From: Luidia sarsii
Lineage: Eukaryota; Echinodermata; Asteroidea; Paxillosida; Luidiidae
DNA length: 64,000 bases
Direction: 5' to 3'
Assembly: GCA_949987565.1 (NCBI GenBank)
Contig: OX465103.1
Coordinates: 8,513,347-8,577,346 of the forward strand
Of this stretch, positions 25,601-37,600 are shown one piece after another. The notes under the pieces are model-generated. The model had not been told where the DNA came from, made no database searches, and saw only the letters and a program-made list of their open reading frames with translations. Both the position numbers and the translations under genes were made by a program. Positions within the stretch are counted from its first letter, which is position 1, and each line of letters starts with the position of its first letter.

Positions 25601-28600
25601 CGTCGGTGATCATTTAAAAGAAAAACCTCCTTGCCTGAGCAGAGAGGCTTTTAATGTTAACTTTGGCAGATATTTTATGGCTTATTTACTATAGGCTTTA
25701 ATGGCTTAAAAAAAACACGCCTTTTCACACAATTAGCTGTATATATATACATTGAACTCCGGTGGGTTTGTGTTGGGAGAAAGCCGTACAGGAAGATAAG
25801 TTCAATTTGTTCTCCAAGGTCATCTTGTGGTTATTATTATTCTCCTGCCTTTTGCAATCAACTTGAATGGGAGGCATTTTCCTGATCCAAGGGTAATCAA
25901 TTGTTGCATGAAGTTGCATTACGTATTAATTAGCTTTCTATTTGTTTAGTATCCAAATCCAAGAACCATCGAGTCGCCAATTACATAGGCCTATATATAT
26001 TCATGAATATACATCAATTAATTGAGTACACATTCTAATAAAGAATTGATAAACAAAATACTGGACATGCACTATGTAAACGAAACAAACCACGGTAAAC
26101 TATGACAACAATAACACAATTCACGAAACTGTATTGTGATGGATCGTAAGGTTTTGTGAAATCTAGCCCACGATTGAATTGAGCTAAACCTCGTACATGT
26201 TCCGATTCACCCCAATCTTTACTGCGCCATAGCCCATACTTTGAATCGGTGAAAGAACTTTTTCCATACCTCCACTTGTTTTTTACAAGTGGACTTTCCC
26301 TTAATGAAGTTTGAATAGTTTTATCCATAGTCATGCAAGACCTCAACTCCACCTCGAATAAGTTTCACTCCCCTTTCAGGAATCAATTTCCGGACAAAAG
26401 GTGTAGTCCATTTGACCTTCCGCTCATTGAGAAACCTCATTGAAATTACCTTTTTTTTACCAATCTCTTCAAGGTATTGGCAATGTTGCATTTTCACGCT
26501 CCGCCAATGAACTGCTTGGTCGTTAATTTGGGGAATTAATCAAGCTGAAGTGGCGTGTGTACCAGTAAGAATGCAGAGTTTGTCACAGGTGGAAAGATAA
26601 TTATCAGCATACATTATGAGCGGCATTTACTGTGAAATTTCTATTATGCCATTTATGGTGGGTTGTTTTCATAAGGCTTTCCGAATTACAGCCTTTCATG
26701 TTCACTAATATGTTGCTAGTTTATTATAGACTTGTCGACAAATGGTGTAAGGCCACCATCTAAGGGCTGGATAACTTAGATGGAAGAGCACAGGTGTGGT
26801 AATCCATAGGTTTTGGGTTCAATTCCAGGTGCAGTCAAATACAATTATTCTTTGGCAATTTATCAATTCGTTCAAAGGTTCCCAGTCAATGTTTTCTTTA
26901 TTATAAAATTGGATAAAAACTAATAGAAAATATTATAGATTAGGAAGGATTTCAGCACACACTCAAACGTCAACCATAGGGGTGGAAATATTGTGTGAAG
27001 AATTGTGTAAAGAAATGGGGATATTGTGTAAAGAAATGTTTAAGAATTGTGTATAGAAATGGGTGATATTATGTAAAGGATTTTTTGCTCAATTATACAG
27101 TATTTTCTCAAGGTGTCAACGTTTTTATACAACGGGAAAACTGACATGAATGTCCTAAAATCACAATCGTGAAAAGTTTAAGAGTGGGGCTGATGTTTCC
27201 CTTGAAGATCCGTCTTCACGCCCTTTTTGAGAAACAAGGGAAAATCGAAGAAATGCCCTGGAATTTTCAAACAGTCTCTCAAAATGGCAAAGAATATGTG
27301 ACTGAAACACATTCTGAACGCCGGCCTCTGGTTTGAAGTACAAGCGCTGTAACCACTGAAGCTATCCGGCTGCTATAGGTGGGCGACCGTACTCTCCCCT
27401 CCTTTCCCATAGCCCTGGACAATTTTGTCTGAGCAAAAAGTTGAATAGGTCCCCAAGGTTGTCACGTCGGTGATCATTTAAAAGAAAAACGTCCTTGCCA
27501 GAGCACATTATATAGGCGCACATACATAGGCTTTTAGGAGAGTGTTAACTTTGGCAGATATTTTATGGCTTATTTAAAAGGCTTTTAAGGCTTTAATAGC
27601 TTTTTTTAAAACGCCTTTTCACACAATTAGCTATATATACATTGAACTCCGGTGGGTTTGTGTTGGGAGAAAGCCGTATAGGAAGATAAGTTCATTTTGA
27701 TCTCCATGGCCATCTTGTGGTTATTATTATTCTCCTGCCTTTTGCAATCAACTTGAATGGGAGGCATTTTCCTGATCCAATGATGATCAATTGTGGCGTG
27801 AAGTTGCATTACGTACTAATTAGCTTTTTATTTGTTTAGTATCCAAATCCAATAACCATCGAGTCGCCAATTACAAGGTGTCAGAAGAGATTACTTTTGG
27901 AAATTCAAATTATATATATTTATGAATATGAAAGAATTCAATATGAAAGAATTGATAAACAAAATACTGGACATGCACTATGTAAACGAAACAAACCACG
28001 GTAAACTATGACAACAATAACACAATTCACGAAACTGTATTGTGATGGATCGTAAGGTTTTGTGAAATCCAGCCCACGATTGAATTGAGCTAAACCTCGT
28101 ACATGTTCCGATTCACCCCAATCTTCACTGCGCCATAGCCCATACTTTGAATTGGTGAAAGAACTTTTTCCATACCTCCACTTGTTTTTCACAAGTGGAC
28201 TTTCCCATAATGAAGTTTGAATGGTTTTATCCATGGTCATGCAAGACCGCAACTCCACCTCGAATAAGTTTCACTCCCCTTTCAGGAATCAATTTCCGGA
28301 CAAAAGGTGTAGTCCATTTGACCTTCCGCTCATTGAGAAACCTCATTGAAATTACCTTTTTTTATCATCTCTTCAAGGTATTGGCAATGTTGCATTTTCA
28401 CGCTCAGCCAATGAACTGCTTGGTCGTTAATTTGGGGAATTAATCAAGCTGAAGTGGCGTGTGTACCAGTAAGAATGCAGAGTTTGTCACAGGTGGCACA
28501 ATGTCGCTTCAATCAGTCATTCATCAACAGCAAGGTCAATTAAAAAAATTAAAAAGAAAAGATAATTATCAGCATACATTATGAGCGGCATTTACTGTGA

Positions 28601-31600
28601 AATTTCTATTATGCCATTTATGGTGTTTTCTCATAAGGCTTTCCGAAATACAGCCTTTCATGTTCACAAATATGTTGATAGTTTATTATAGACTTGTCGA
28701 CAAATGGTATAAGGCCACCATCTAAGGGCTGGATAGCTTAGATGGAAGAGCACTGGTGTGTTAATCCATAGGTTTTGGTTTCATGTCCAGGTACAGTCAA
28801 ATTATTCTTTGGCAATATTTATAAATTCGTTAAAAGGTTCACAGTCAGTTTTTTCCTATATTCTAACATTGGATAAAAACTAATCGAAAATGTTATAGAT
28901 TAGGAAGGATTACAGCACACACTCAAACGTCAACCATAGGGGTGGAGATATTGTGTGAAGAATTGTGTAAAGAAATGGGGGATATTGTGTAAAGAAATGT
29001 TTAAGAATTGTGTATAGAAATGGGTGATATAGTGTAAAGGATTTTTTGTTCAGTTATACAGTATTTTCTAAAGGTGTCAAGTGAATGTTTTTATACAACG
29101 GGCAAACTGACATGAATGTCCTAAAATCACAATCGTGCAAAGTTTACGAGTGGGGCTGATGTTTCCCTTGAAGTTCCGTCTTCACGCCCTTTTTATAGAA
29201 ACAAGGAAAAATCGAAGAAATGCCCTGGAATTTTCAAACAGTCTCTCAAAATGGCAAAGAATATGTGACTGAAACACATTCTGAACGCCGGCCTCTGGTT
29301 TGAAGTACAAGCGCTGTAACCACTGAAGCTATCCGGCTGCTATAGGTGGGCGACCGTACTCTCCCCTCCTTTCCCATAGCCCTGGACAATTTTGTCTGAG
29401 CAAAAAGTTGTATAGGTCCCCAAGGTTGTCACGTCGGTGATCATTTAAAAGAAAAACGTCCTTGCCAGAGCACATTATATAGGCGCACATACATAGGCTT
29501 TTAGGAGAGTGTTAACTTTGGCAGATATTTTATGGCTTATTTAAAAGGCTTTTAAGGCTTTAATAGCTTTTTTAAAAACGCCTTTTCACACAATTAGCTA
29601 CATTGAACTCCGGTGGATTTGTGTTGGGAGAAAGCCGTATAGGAAGATAAGTTCATTTTGATCTCCATGGCCATCTTGTGGTTATTATTATTCTCCTGCC
29701 TTTTGCAATCAACTTGAATGGGAGGCATTTTCCTGATCCAAGGATGATCAATTGTGGCGTGAAGTTGCATTACGTATTAATTACCTTTTTATTTGTTTAG
29801 TATCCAAATCCAATAACCATCGAGTCGCCAATTACAGGGTGGCAGAAGAGATTACTTTAGGAAATTCAAATTATATATATTTATGAATATAAATCAATTA
29901 ATTGAGTACACATTCTGGCTTAACATACAGTACTTCTGTCCCTTAGTGTCATCACGTCGAGCAGGGCACACCCTCATTGACTTACGTTAAGTCTTTGTTA
30001 GCGAAATTTTCATTGCTTTTTGTTATTTGATTTGAAAAAAAAGTGCAGTCACCATTTCTGTGCTGAACATAAATAGATTTGATATTTAAAAAAGGTATTC
30101 TACCTTTGAGAAAGGACGTGCATTCTAGCATCGAAATGTTTGTAAGTCAGTCGATCGTTTTCGATATTCGGGTTGTTGTATTTTTTTTTCCATTTTAATC
30201 AGTACATATTTTGCATATTACTGTATTAAAAGGAAGTTGTAATGTTTTTGAATGATTGCCATAATTTCTGTCAAGAGCCACAACCCGAAAGGAAAAGAAA
30301 CAAGAAAATCATTTTGTAGCATGTCTCTTCGCTTCTCTCTGCAGGCACGCCATGAAAAAGCACGGGACTGGGTCGGGCGGGACGCGCAATATCTCGGGCA
30401 ACTCCACCTACCACGAGAAGCTGGAAGAGTCCGTGGCCAAACTGCATGAGAAAGAAGCGGGTCTTCTCTTCACCTCCTGCTTCGTGGCCAACGACTCCAC
30501 ACTCTACACCCTCGCAAAGCATCTCCCAGGTAAAGAAGGGGGGAGGAAGGAAATGTAGTGATGAAGTGTGGCTGAATTATTGTACTCGACTCACGTAATT
30601 TACAGTACCGAGTGCCAGCGACCTACGGGTACCACCTGCAGCACTGTACAAACGAACTTCACCTCATGCACTTCTGCAGTGGCACATCTTTGTCCCAGAA
30701 TCATGAACACTTGAGGCACCTACTGTACTTCAGGCACATGAAATAGCTCAAGCACATGGGGCATTGTAATCACTAGAGCAAAAGTCGGATGAGGTGCATG
30801 AAGTGCTTCATGTACACGAACATCTCCCTATTTACTGTACCTCAAGCACATGGAGTGAAAGTGAGCATCACCTCATTCGCATGTGTCGTGCACCATGTGC
30901 CTCAACATACTTCATCCATGTGCATGATGTGAGCGCCGTTTTTACGGTGTGGGATGACTAGCCCTCTAGATGTGGGACCTCCCTTATCAAGGCCTCTTTC
31001 ATCCAGACCGAATCTGAGCTGTAAGTCATAAAGGTCGGGTCTCGGGTCTGGGACGGAAAACCTTTTTTTTATGTCGATACTGTCCTGGAAACACAGTGCC
31101 CAACATAATACTTAATTGGCGGTTTATCTGGAGTCACGTTTTCCCGTGATGGGTAACATGATGTCGTTTCCTTGCGGGCCGTACTGCAGTACACGATTGG
31201 CCGATGTTCGCGGATGAATGACCTCGAACCACCAGTCGACCAATCACAGTTGCGCTTTGTTGAAAACGGGGTTGTGGGTTGCGACTCGTGTTTCGTTCCT
31301 TTTTTGAGGAGAGGATAAACGTTTGAAATGCTCCCGAGTCCTGATTTTCCAAAAAAGATTAAGCTCAGAAAATGTGATTGTGAGTGAAGGTAATTGTTTT
31401 TCGATCCGTAGGCCTACGTATCATAATCAATTAATTTCTACGGTCGACTTGTGAGACAGTGTTTGAAGACCATTTTAAAGAGAGTTAATTTTGCGCCAAA
31501 ACGCATATGTTGTCACTGTTAAATCTCAAGTAATACTTATCCCCGACGTTTTGTTTCTTTTGAGAAATGAAAAAATAACCGCTTTTGCCCATATATAGAG

Positions 31601-34600
31601 TACAATTCGATAAAAAATATGACCGATCAGTGTGGGTGTTACTACCTTTTTAAAACAACCGACCCTAAGCCTCCATTTCGTAAATGGTCTATGACCGTAC
31701 CCGTACCTCTCGGCGGCGGTGGCGGAGATTCCAGGCGCAGTTAGTCTTCCAGGAACGCTATTTGTTTCGAGCAATTTATATCTCACTTATCATGCCGGCC
31801 AGCTTAACTTTTACCTTGTATCGTTCACAGACACGTAAACGCGGTAGATAAAGGGAATTTTGATCCAAGAATTCGCATTTGTTATCGCCCGATAAAAAAT
31901 TCGTGGCATTTTTGAGGGTTTTCTCCGGGATAGTGGCCTATCTATATCTAGCAATAATTGTTTAACTATACAGAATTATCAAACCTGAAAAATACTTTGA
32001 AAAAAAATTAGGCCTAGTTATAAAAGGAGGAGCCGACTTATTCCAGAGGGTCCAACTTACACAACTTCCCAAATGGAACGTGTGAGATGACGTATTTCGA
32101 CCCGTGAGCGATAAGGCGCAGCGGACATGTGAACATGGCGGCCAGCTAACATGACCGTCGGGCGCGGTTGCTTAGTGATTTCTTGCTGGGTTACGGGTTC
32201 AAAACGATATGGCTCACTCGGTACCACGGACCACAACATGACTGCTTACTTCATTACTGCTATCATATGATGGATGTTCCTCGCCACGTTCATTAGAGGA
32301 ACAACCTTTTGTAGAGCAAATTGACGCTATAATAAATCCGTCGCGCTGAGGCAAAATCGCAATAGGAGCGCTGTCCTTTTCGGCCCATAAATCCATTCTG
32401 TTTGGGTTTGCAGATGACTAGGCCTAAGCTATCTATAAATACTTGAATGTAAAATTATCTAAACTCGTTGGAGTTGCTCTTTAATATTTTGTTTTGAAAG
32501 TTAAAAAAGCACATACATCTCCTGCATGCCTATAATTTAATAGTGCCCGTTAACACAGACCCAGTCCGGCAATCAAGTTGAATCAACTCAATGCGTTACG
32601 AGTATAGACTATTTTCAAAGTGTCATGCTATTGAACATTGTGCAATTACACTGCAAATATTTTCGAATGCTCTGGAAACCTGTGCCCCAGTCAGCACTCT
32701 CAGCACTCTCCTCCGTGAAGGTGTTGGACTTCACCTTGTAATATAAATTATCATACAATGTTGACTGTACTATTTGTTGTCTTTCCCATGACATTCATTG
32801 GATATAGGTGTCGTACCTTGCAAGTTCTGGAACTAACTGTATAGTCACGCCACCTCTTTTTATAAACCAACCGCCAACGCCCTACAGTATTTCGTAATAC
32901 CGTTCGACTCGTACCAATGCAGACTATGCATTGCCCGAATCTATACAAGAACACAATATGTGACCCGGCACAGCATAATGAGGAATAACCTCCTCTTTTG
33001 AGATTTAACCATTAGCTTTCGAATGATATCAAATTTATTTCCGTATGTACTGTGTTGTAAATAGTAGAAGGGGACTTCGCTCGTTCATTTGGCACCAGAC
33101 ACAATATAGCAGCACCAGTCTAACTCCTCGAAAGCGGCCATTAAAAAAGGCAGGAACTTTTTATTTTCATGAAAACAGTACACAAACACTCCCCCGAAAT
33201 CCTCGTTTTTTCAACATTTAGAGACGGATTTCGGAAAAATCCTTTGTACATAGCATCTTCCAATATATTAACTTTCCGTAAATACAAAAAAAATAAAAAA
33301 AATTTTTTTAATCGAATTGAGAAGATACTTTGACTTCAGGTGTTGTTTACTGGAAAAGTGTTTTGGTGGGATATTCCTCATGTCGCTGTGCCGGGTCACA
33401 TATTTTCCGCTATACGGTGAACACCATGGAAAATGTGTGGCATGTGTTTCCGCCTTCACCGAGCTCACCCCTACATCAGGAACCTTGACTCGGTCCCAGT
33501 TATAGCATCTGGCAGTACGGTCTCCTGTAGACGGACAGAGCATACTGTTCTAAACGCCGAGTTCCTCCGGTTCTTTTCAGAACCACACATACCCACTAGA
33601 TAGAATTTTACATGGTGTCACCGCAAAGCTTTTACTCCTGCTATTCTCACCATGAAAACGTTAAAATCCAATTTGTATATGCATGTACAGTACAGTAGTT
33701 AGAATTATTCTTATGTCGCTGTAGTGTACCGTTTGACAGTAGTGCAGCTAATGTGATAACCGCAGCGACCATAAATCTTTGTATTTTCTCTCTAATTTAC
33801 CACTGAAGAACACTCGCACGCTAGAATTGGTGAATAATTGAATAGCGAACTAAATATTGTACATATAGCTTGGTATTAACGTGCACGCATTGACGTGGCA
33901 CGGGTCTGTTATTCCCCCCCCCCCCCAGCAAAGCGTGCTTGCGTACAGATTTGTCTCGCCATTCCTCCATGGTCTCACCTTTACGACCTTCACGCCAAGG
34001 CCGATCTGAACAAAAAGGGGGTGTAGACCTTTTCACCCACGTGACCAAACAAAAGCTCTGTCGTCACGTCGGACCGCCTTCTCTACGGAAAGAGTGCGCA
34101 CAACATGCAATACACGGTACAACTGATGTTTTCATTGTGCGCTGCCATTGTAAGGCGGTCTAGCGTGACGTCACGTGAGAAAGGTCTCATGTTATATTCA
34201 GTCTTTAGACCATTGTGAAATAGCACCGCCTACTTCGTTGAGGTGTTTAGAAGCGCCACAATAGCGCCACAACCCCTAGAGTTGTTATCGTTGTCACCAC
34301 AAACTATGGCGTCTTGCAGCTTGACGAAGACAAACTGCAACCATAAAAACTCGAAAGCCAACAGAAAGCAGCTAGCTGGATTATTTTTTGTGGCAATGGC
34401 CGGCACATTGCCATTTCAAAAGCTCTCATAACAGTCAGAGAACATTAAACCTGCAGTATAAGTCAACTAGAGTGCACTATTTGTATCAGTGAATCAAATG
34501 TGGCACAATAGGACGTCTTTATGGCTTCTATCAGTATCAGCCCTCAAAGATGGGCCTTTTGCGTGTAGCCCAATGGAGCGTCGGCTGTGGGACACGACTC

Positions 34601-37600
34601 CGAGAACTGTGTGCGCTGCTACCCTTTGACCGCAAACGTTCCTGTGCTCCTGCGGACTAAGGATCCAGCTGGATTCCACAGTCTGTTCGGTGACCGCATC
34701 GGTTGTGGGCCAGGCAAGCACACTGTCTGCCAATGCCATAGTAGCGCGCAGACCCTCGATCATTCACAATAATTAAGCCCCACATTAGCGCCATCGTTAC
34801 CGCTGATCCGCAATTCATGCAGCAACTGATGTCAAAAAGGTGTTTGTCATGATAAATATTCTTTCATCTCATTTGGCACAGAGCATCGATGGAAATGTAC
34901 AAAGAAGATGGCGAATACACTATTCTCTTGATTTAATATATGAGTTACTCCCACACTCGGAGAACTTTTCGGTTATTTGACTTGGGGCACCAAAAAAGGG
35001 TGAATTGGAAACCGCAAACGGCTTTGATTATTACCAGTTTATTGGACGTGCCCTACATTAATTTCCTTTGAACATGGCAAAGCCATAATAAAAAAACCTA
35101 GTATGATTGTCATGGGCCGTTTCACACAAAGTACATACGACGGGGCTTGAGGATTGGATTTATGATAACATGTCTATTTGGAATTGCATACATTATCAAT
35201 GCAACCCAAAAGTCCGCTTCCTATAACAAGAAAACAAACATTTGATCGATTCCCGTTGAAAAAAAATTATGACATTTATTACCCCCTTCAAAGCGGATGC
35301 ACACTACCTTGCACTCTGCTTTGTTTGAGAAATGGGGGTTCCAAAAGTACAAAACACAGAATAGACAAGGAAAACTCCAGATTTCAGGCGCCTCTACAGT
35401 AAAAAGTTAACCCTCAAAAGGGCTCCGGTTTGCAAAGAGGACTTTAATTTCACTTGCATGGGGACACAGTTCCATTACCATTAACAGGGGAACCAACTTT
35501 ATATCGACTCCAATTGGGAAAAAAAAATGACTTTTACGACTCCATTCAAAGTGAATGAACACTACCTTTCAGTCTGCTTTGTTCCAAAATATGCTTCAAG
35601 AGACCAATAATAGACAAGCGAAACTACAGAATTTTAGGCGCCTCAATACAGTTAGGTCTACCCCCCTCTCCCCCCCCAAGGGACCCTGTTCGCGAAGAAT
35701 ACTTTGAACCTGCGCGTTTACACAGTTCCTGGCTCAGACCACGAAGCACCCTGTTGTCACGGTCTCAGCTGTCCGGGTGGCATTTTTTTTTTTTTTTAAC
35801 CGCAGCCACAGGTTTTTCGCTATAACATGGTAAATTCGGCCTTGAAAAGAGACCACGTGAAGCATGTGTTACGTTATTGGCCAGTTGGGACTCCTTGCTG
35901 AGGGGCAGAATGTGTTTAGTTGTTGATAATTTGCCACAAAACTGACTGAGAGATAAATTGTATTTTCACGAAAATAAAAGATGTCTTATTTCCAGCGGCC
36001 TCCCTCCTTGCTTACAGACAACGCACACTATGAACATTTAAGCCTAAGAAAAGAAAATTTACCGTGTTTATACCCTATTTCATGGCACACAGTAAGCCAA
36101 GTCATTTTTACGGTGTTTTCACCAGTGGTCTCCAAGGCCTGGTGAATGAGCCATCTCTCAAGGCTGGAGCTTGCCACCCTAGATATTCACGTTTTTTTTC
36201 ACGTTCTCTTTAGTGACCTGAAGATGTCCTTATCAGGTCAGAGAGTCGGTTTTATTCACGATGAATTCACTGTAACATGCGCCGTGAAATCACAGTGACT
36301 TTTTAGTTTCACAGCGAAATGACATTTTCACCCCCTTTTCACGGTTTAGATGTTCATAGTGGCAGTGGTTGTCTCTTTTCAAGACCGAATTTACCAAATA
36401 AGGTAGTGTGGCGTTATGCCCTGCCTAGCCTACGCACAGTGATCAAATTTAGTACAGTTTTGGGGGCAGTGCTGAGTTGTCCAGTCAAGCCGCAGCCCGT
36501 GTTTTTTTTCCTGCAGTGTACACAAGGAGCAAAATTAACCAATCAAATGCGCATGTTTTCTGGGTTTCCTTATGAATATTCACAATCATCCGTTTTAGGT
36601 CATATTCACGTCACCTGTAAGTGTACACAAGTACAAGTAAGAACATGTACATACATGTACGTTATGCATGCATGTAACACATGCTATGTACATGTACTTT
36701 ATGTACATGCATGTAACTTATGCTATGTACATGTACGTGTACATGTACTTTATATACATGTACACGTACATCATGTAACTTATGCTATGTACATGTAACT
36801 TATGCTATGTACATGTACTTTATGCACATGCATGTAACTTACTCTATGTACATGTACTTTATGTACATGCATGTAACTTCTAAAGTTATGTACATGTACT
36901 TTTATATTTTCAGTACATGTATTGTTCTAGAAAAATAATTTTGGTCTTGGGGTGAGATGTGAAAAAGGAAATTCTCCAAAAATGCAGCATTTTAGACAAA
37001 TATTTCTGTGCAAGGTTTCTACTATAACCATCTTCAAACTGTACAAGTTTCATGTAAAAATTGGTCTCATCTCCTCACCCCACCCCACCCCCTTTCTCTT
37101 CCTCCATCTGCCTCTCCCCGTTATTCCAGGCTGTACCATCTACTCGGATGCTGGCAACCATGCCTCTATGATCCAGGGCATTCGCAACAGCGGTGTGCCC
37201 AAGTTTATCTTCAGGCACAACGACGTGGCTCACCTGGAGGAATTGCTGCAGAAATCAGACCGCTCCAAGCCCAAGATCGTGGCCTTTGAGACTGTGCATT
37301 CCATGACAGGTCAGGCTTGAGAACCCCTTGACAATTTTTTTTTTTTCTTGTCTCATGCAACTGCATGGCCGGTCGGGCTGCCAAACTTGTTTTTTGTTTT
37401 CCTTTTTCAAAGTGATCGTTATATATTTTGTTTTGCTGTGGCAACTTCAGCTGCGCCTCACATCTCGTCACTGTTGCCCTGGGGGTCTAGTGTTATATTC
37501 AAAAAAATAATTCCGCCACCAATCAAAGGATCATAAGTAGTCTTGTAATAATAAGCCTTTTGACGAAAACCTTTCTCGGTTTTTTTTTCTTCTGTGAGAC

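Noticed and set aside
36319..36938. Frames of 159 and 72 codons before ALAS exon 5
   Set aside because: They run from the CACTA-like MITE into the TGTACA repeat.
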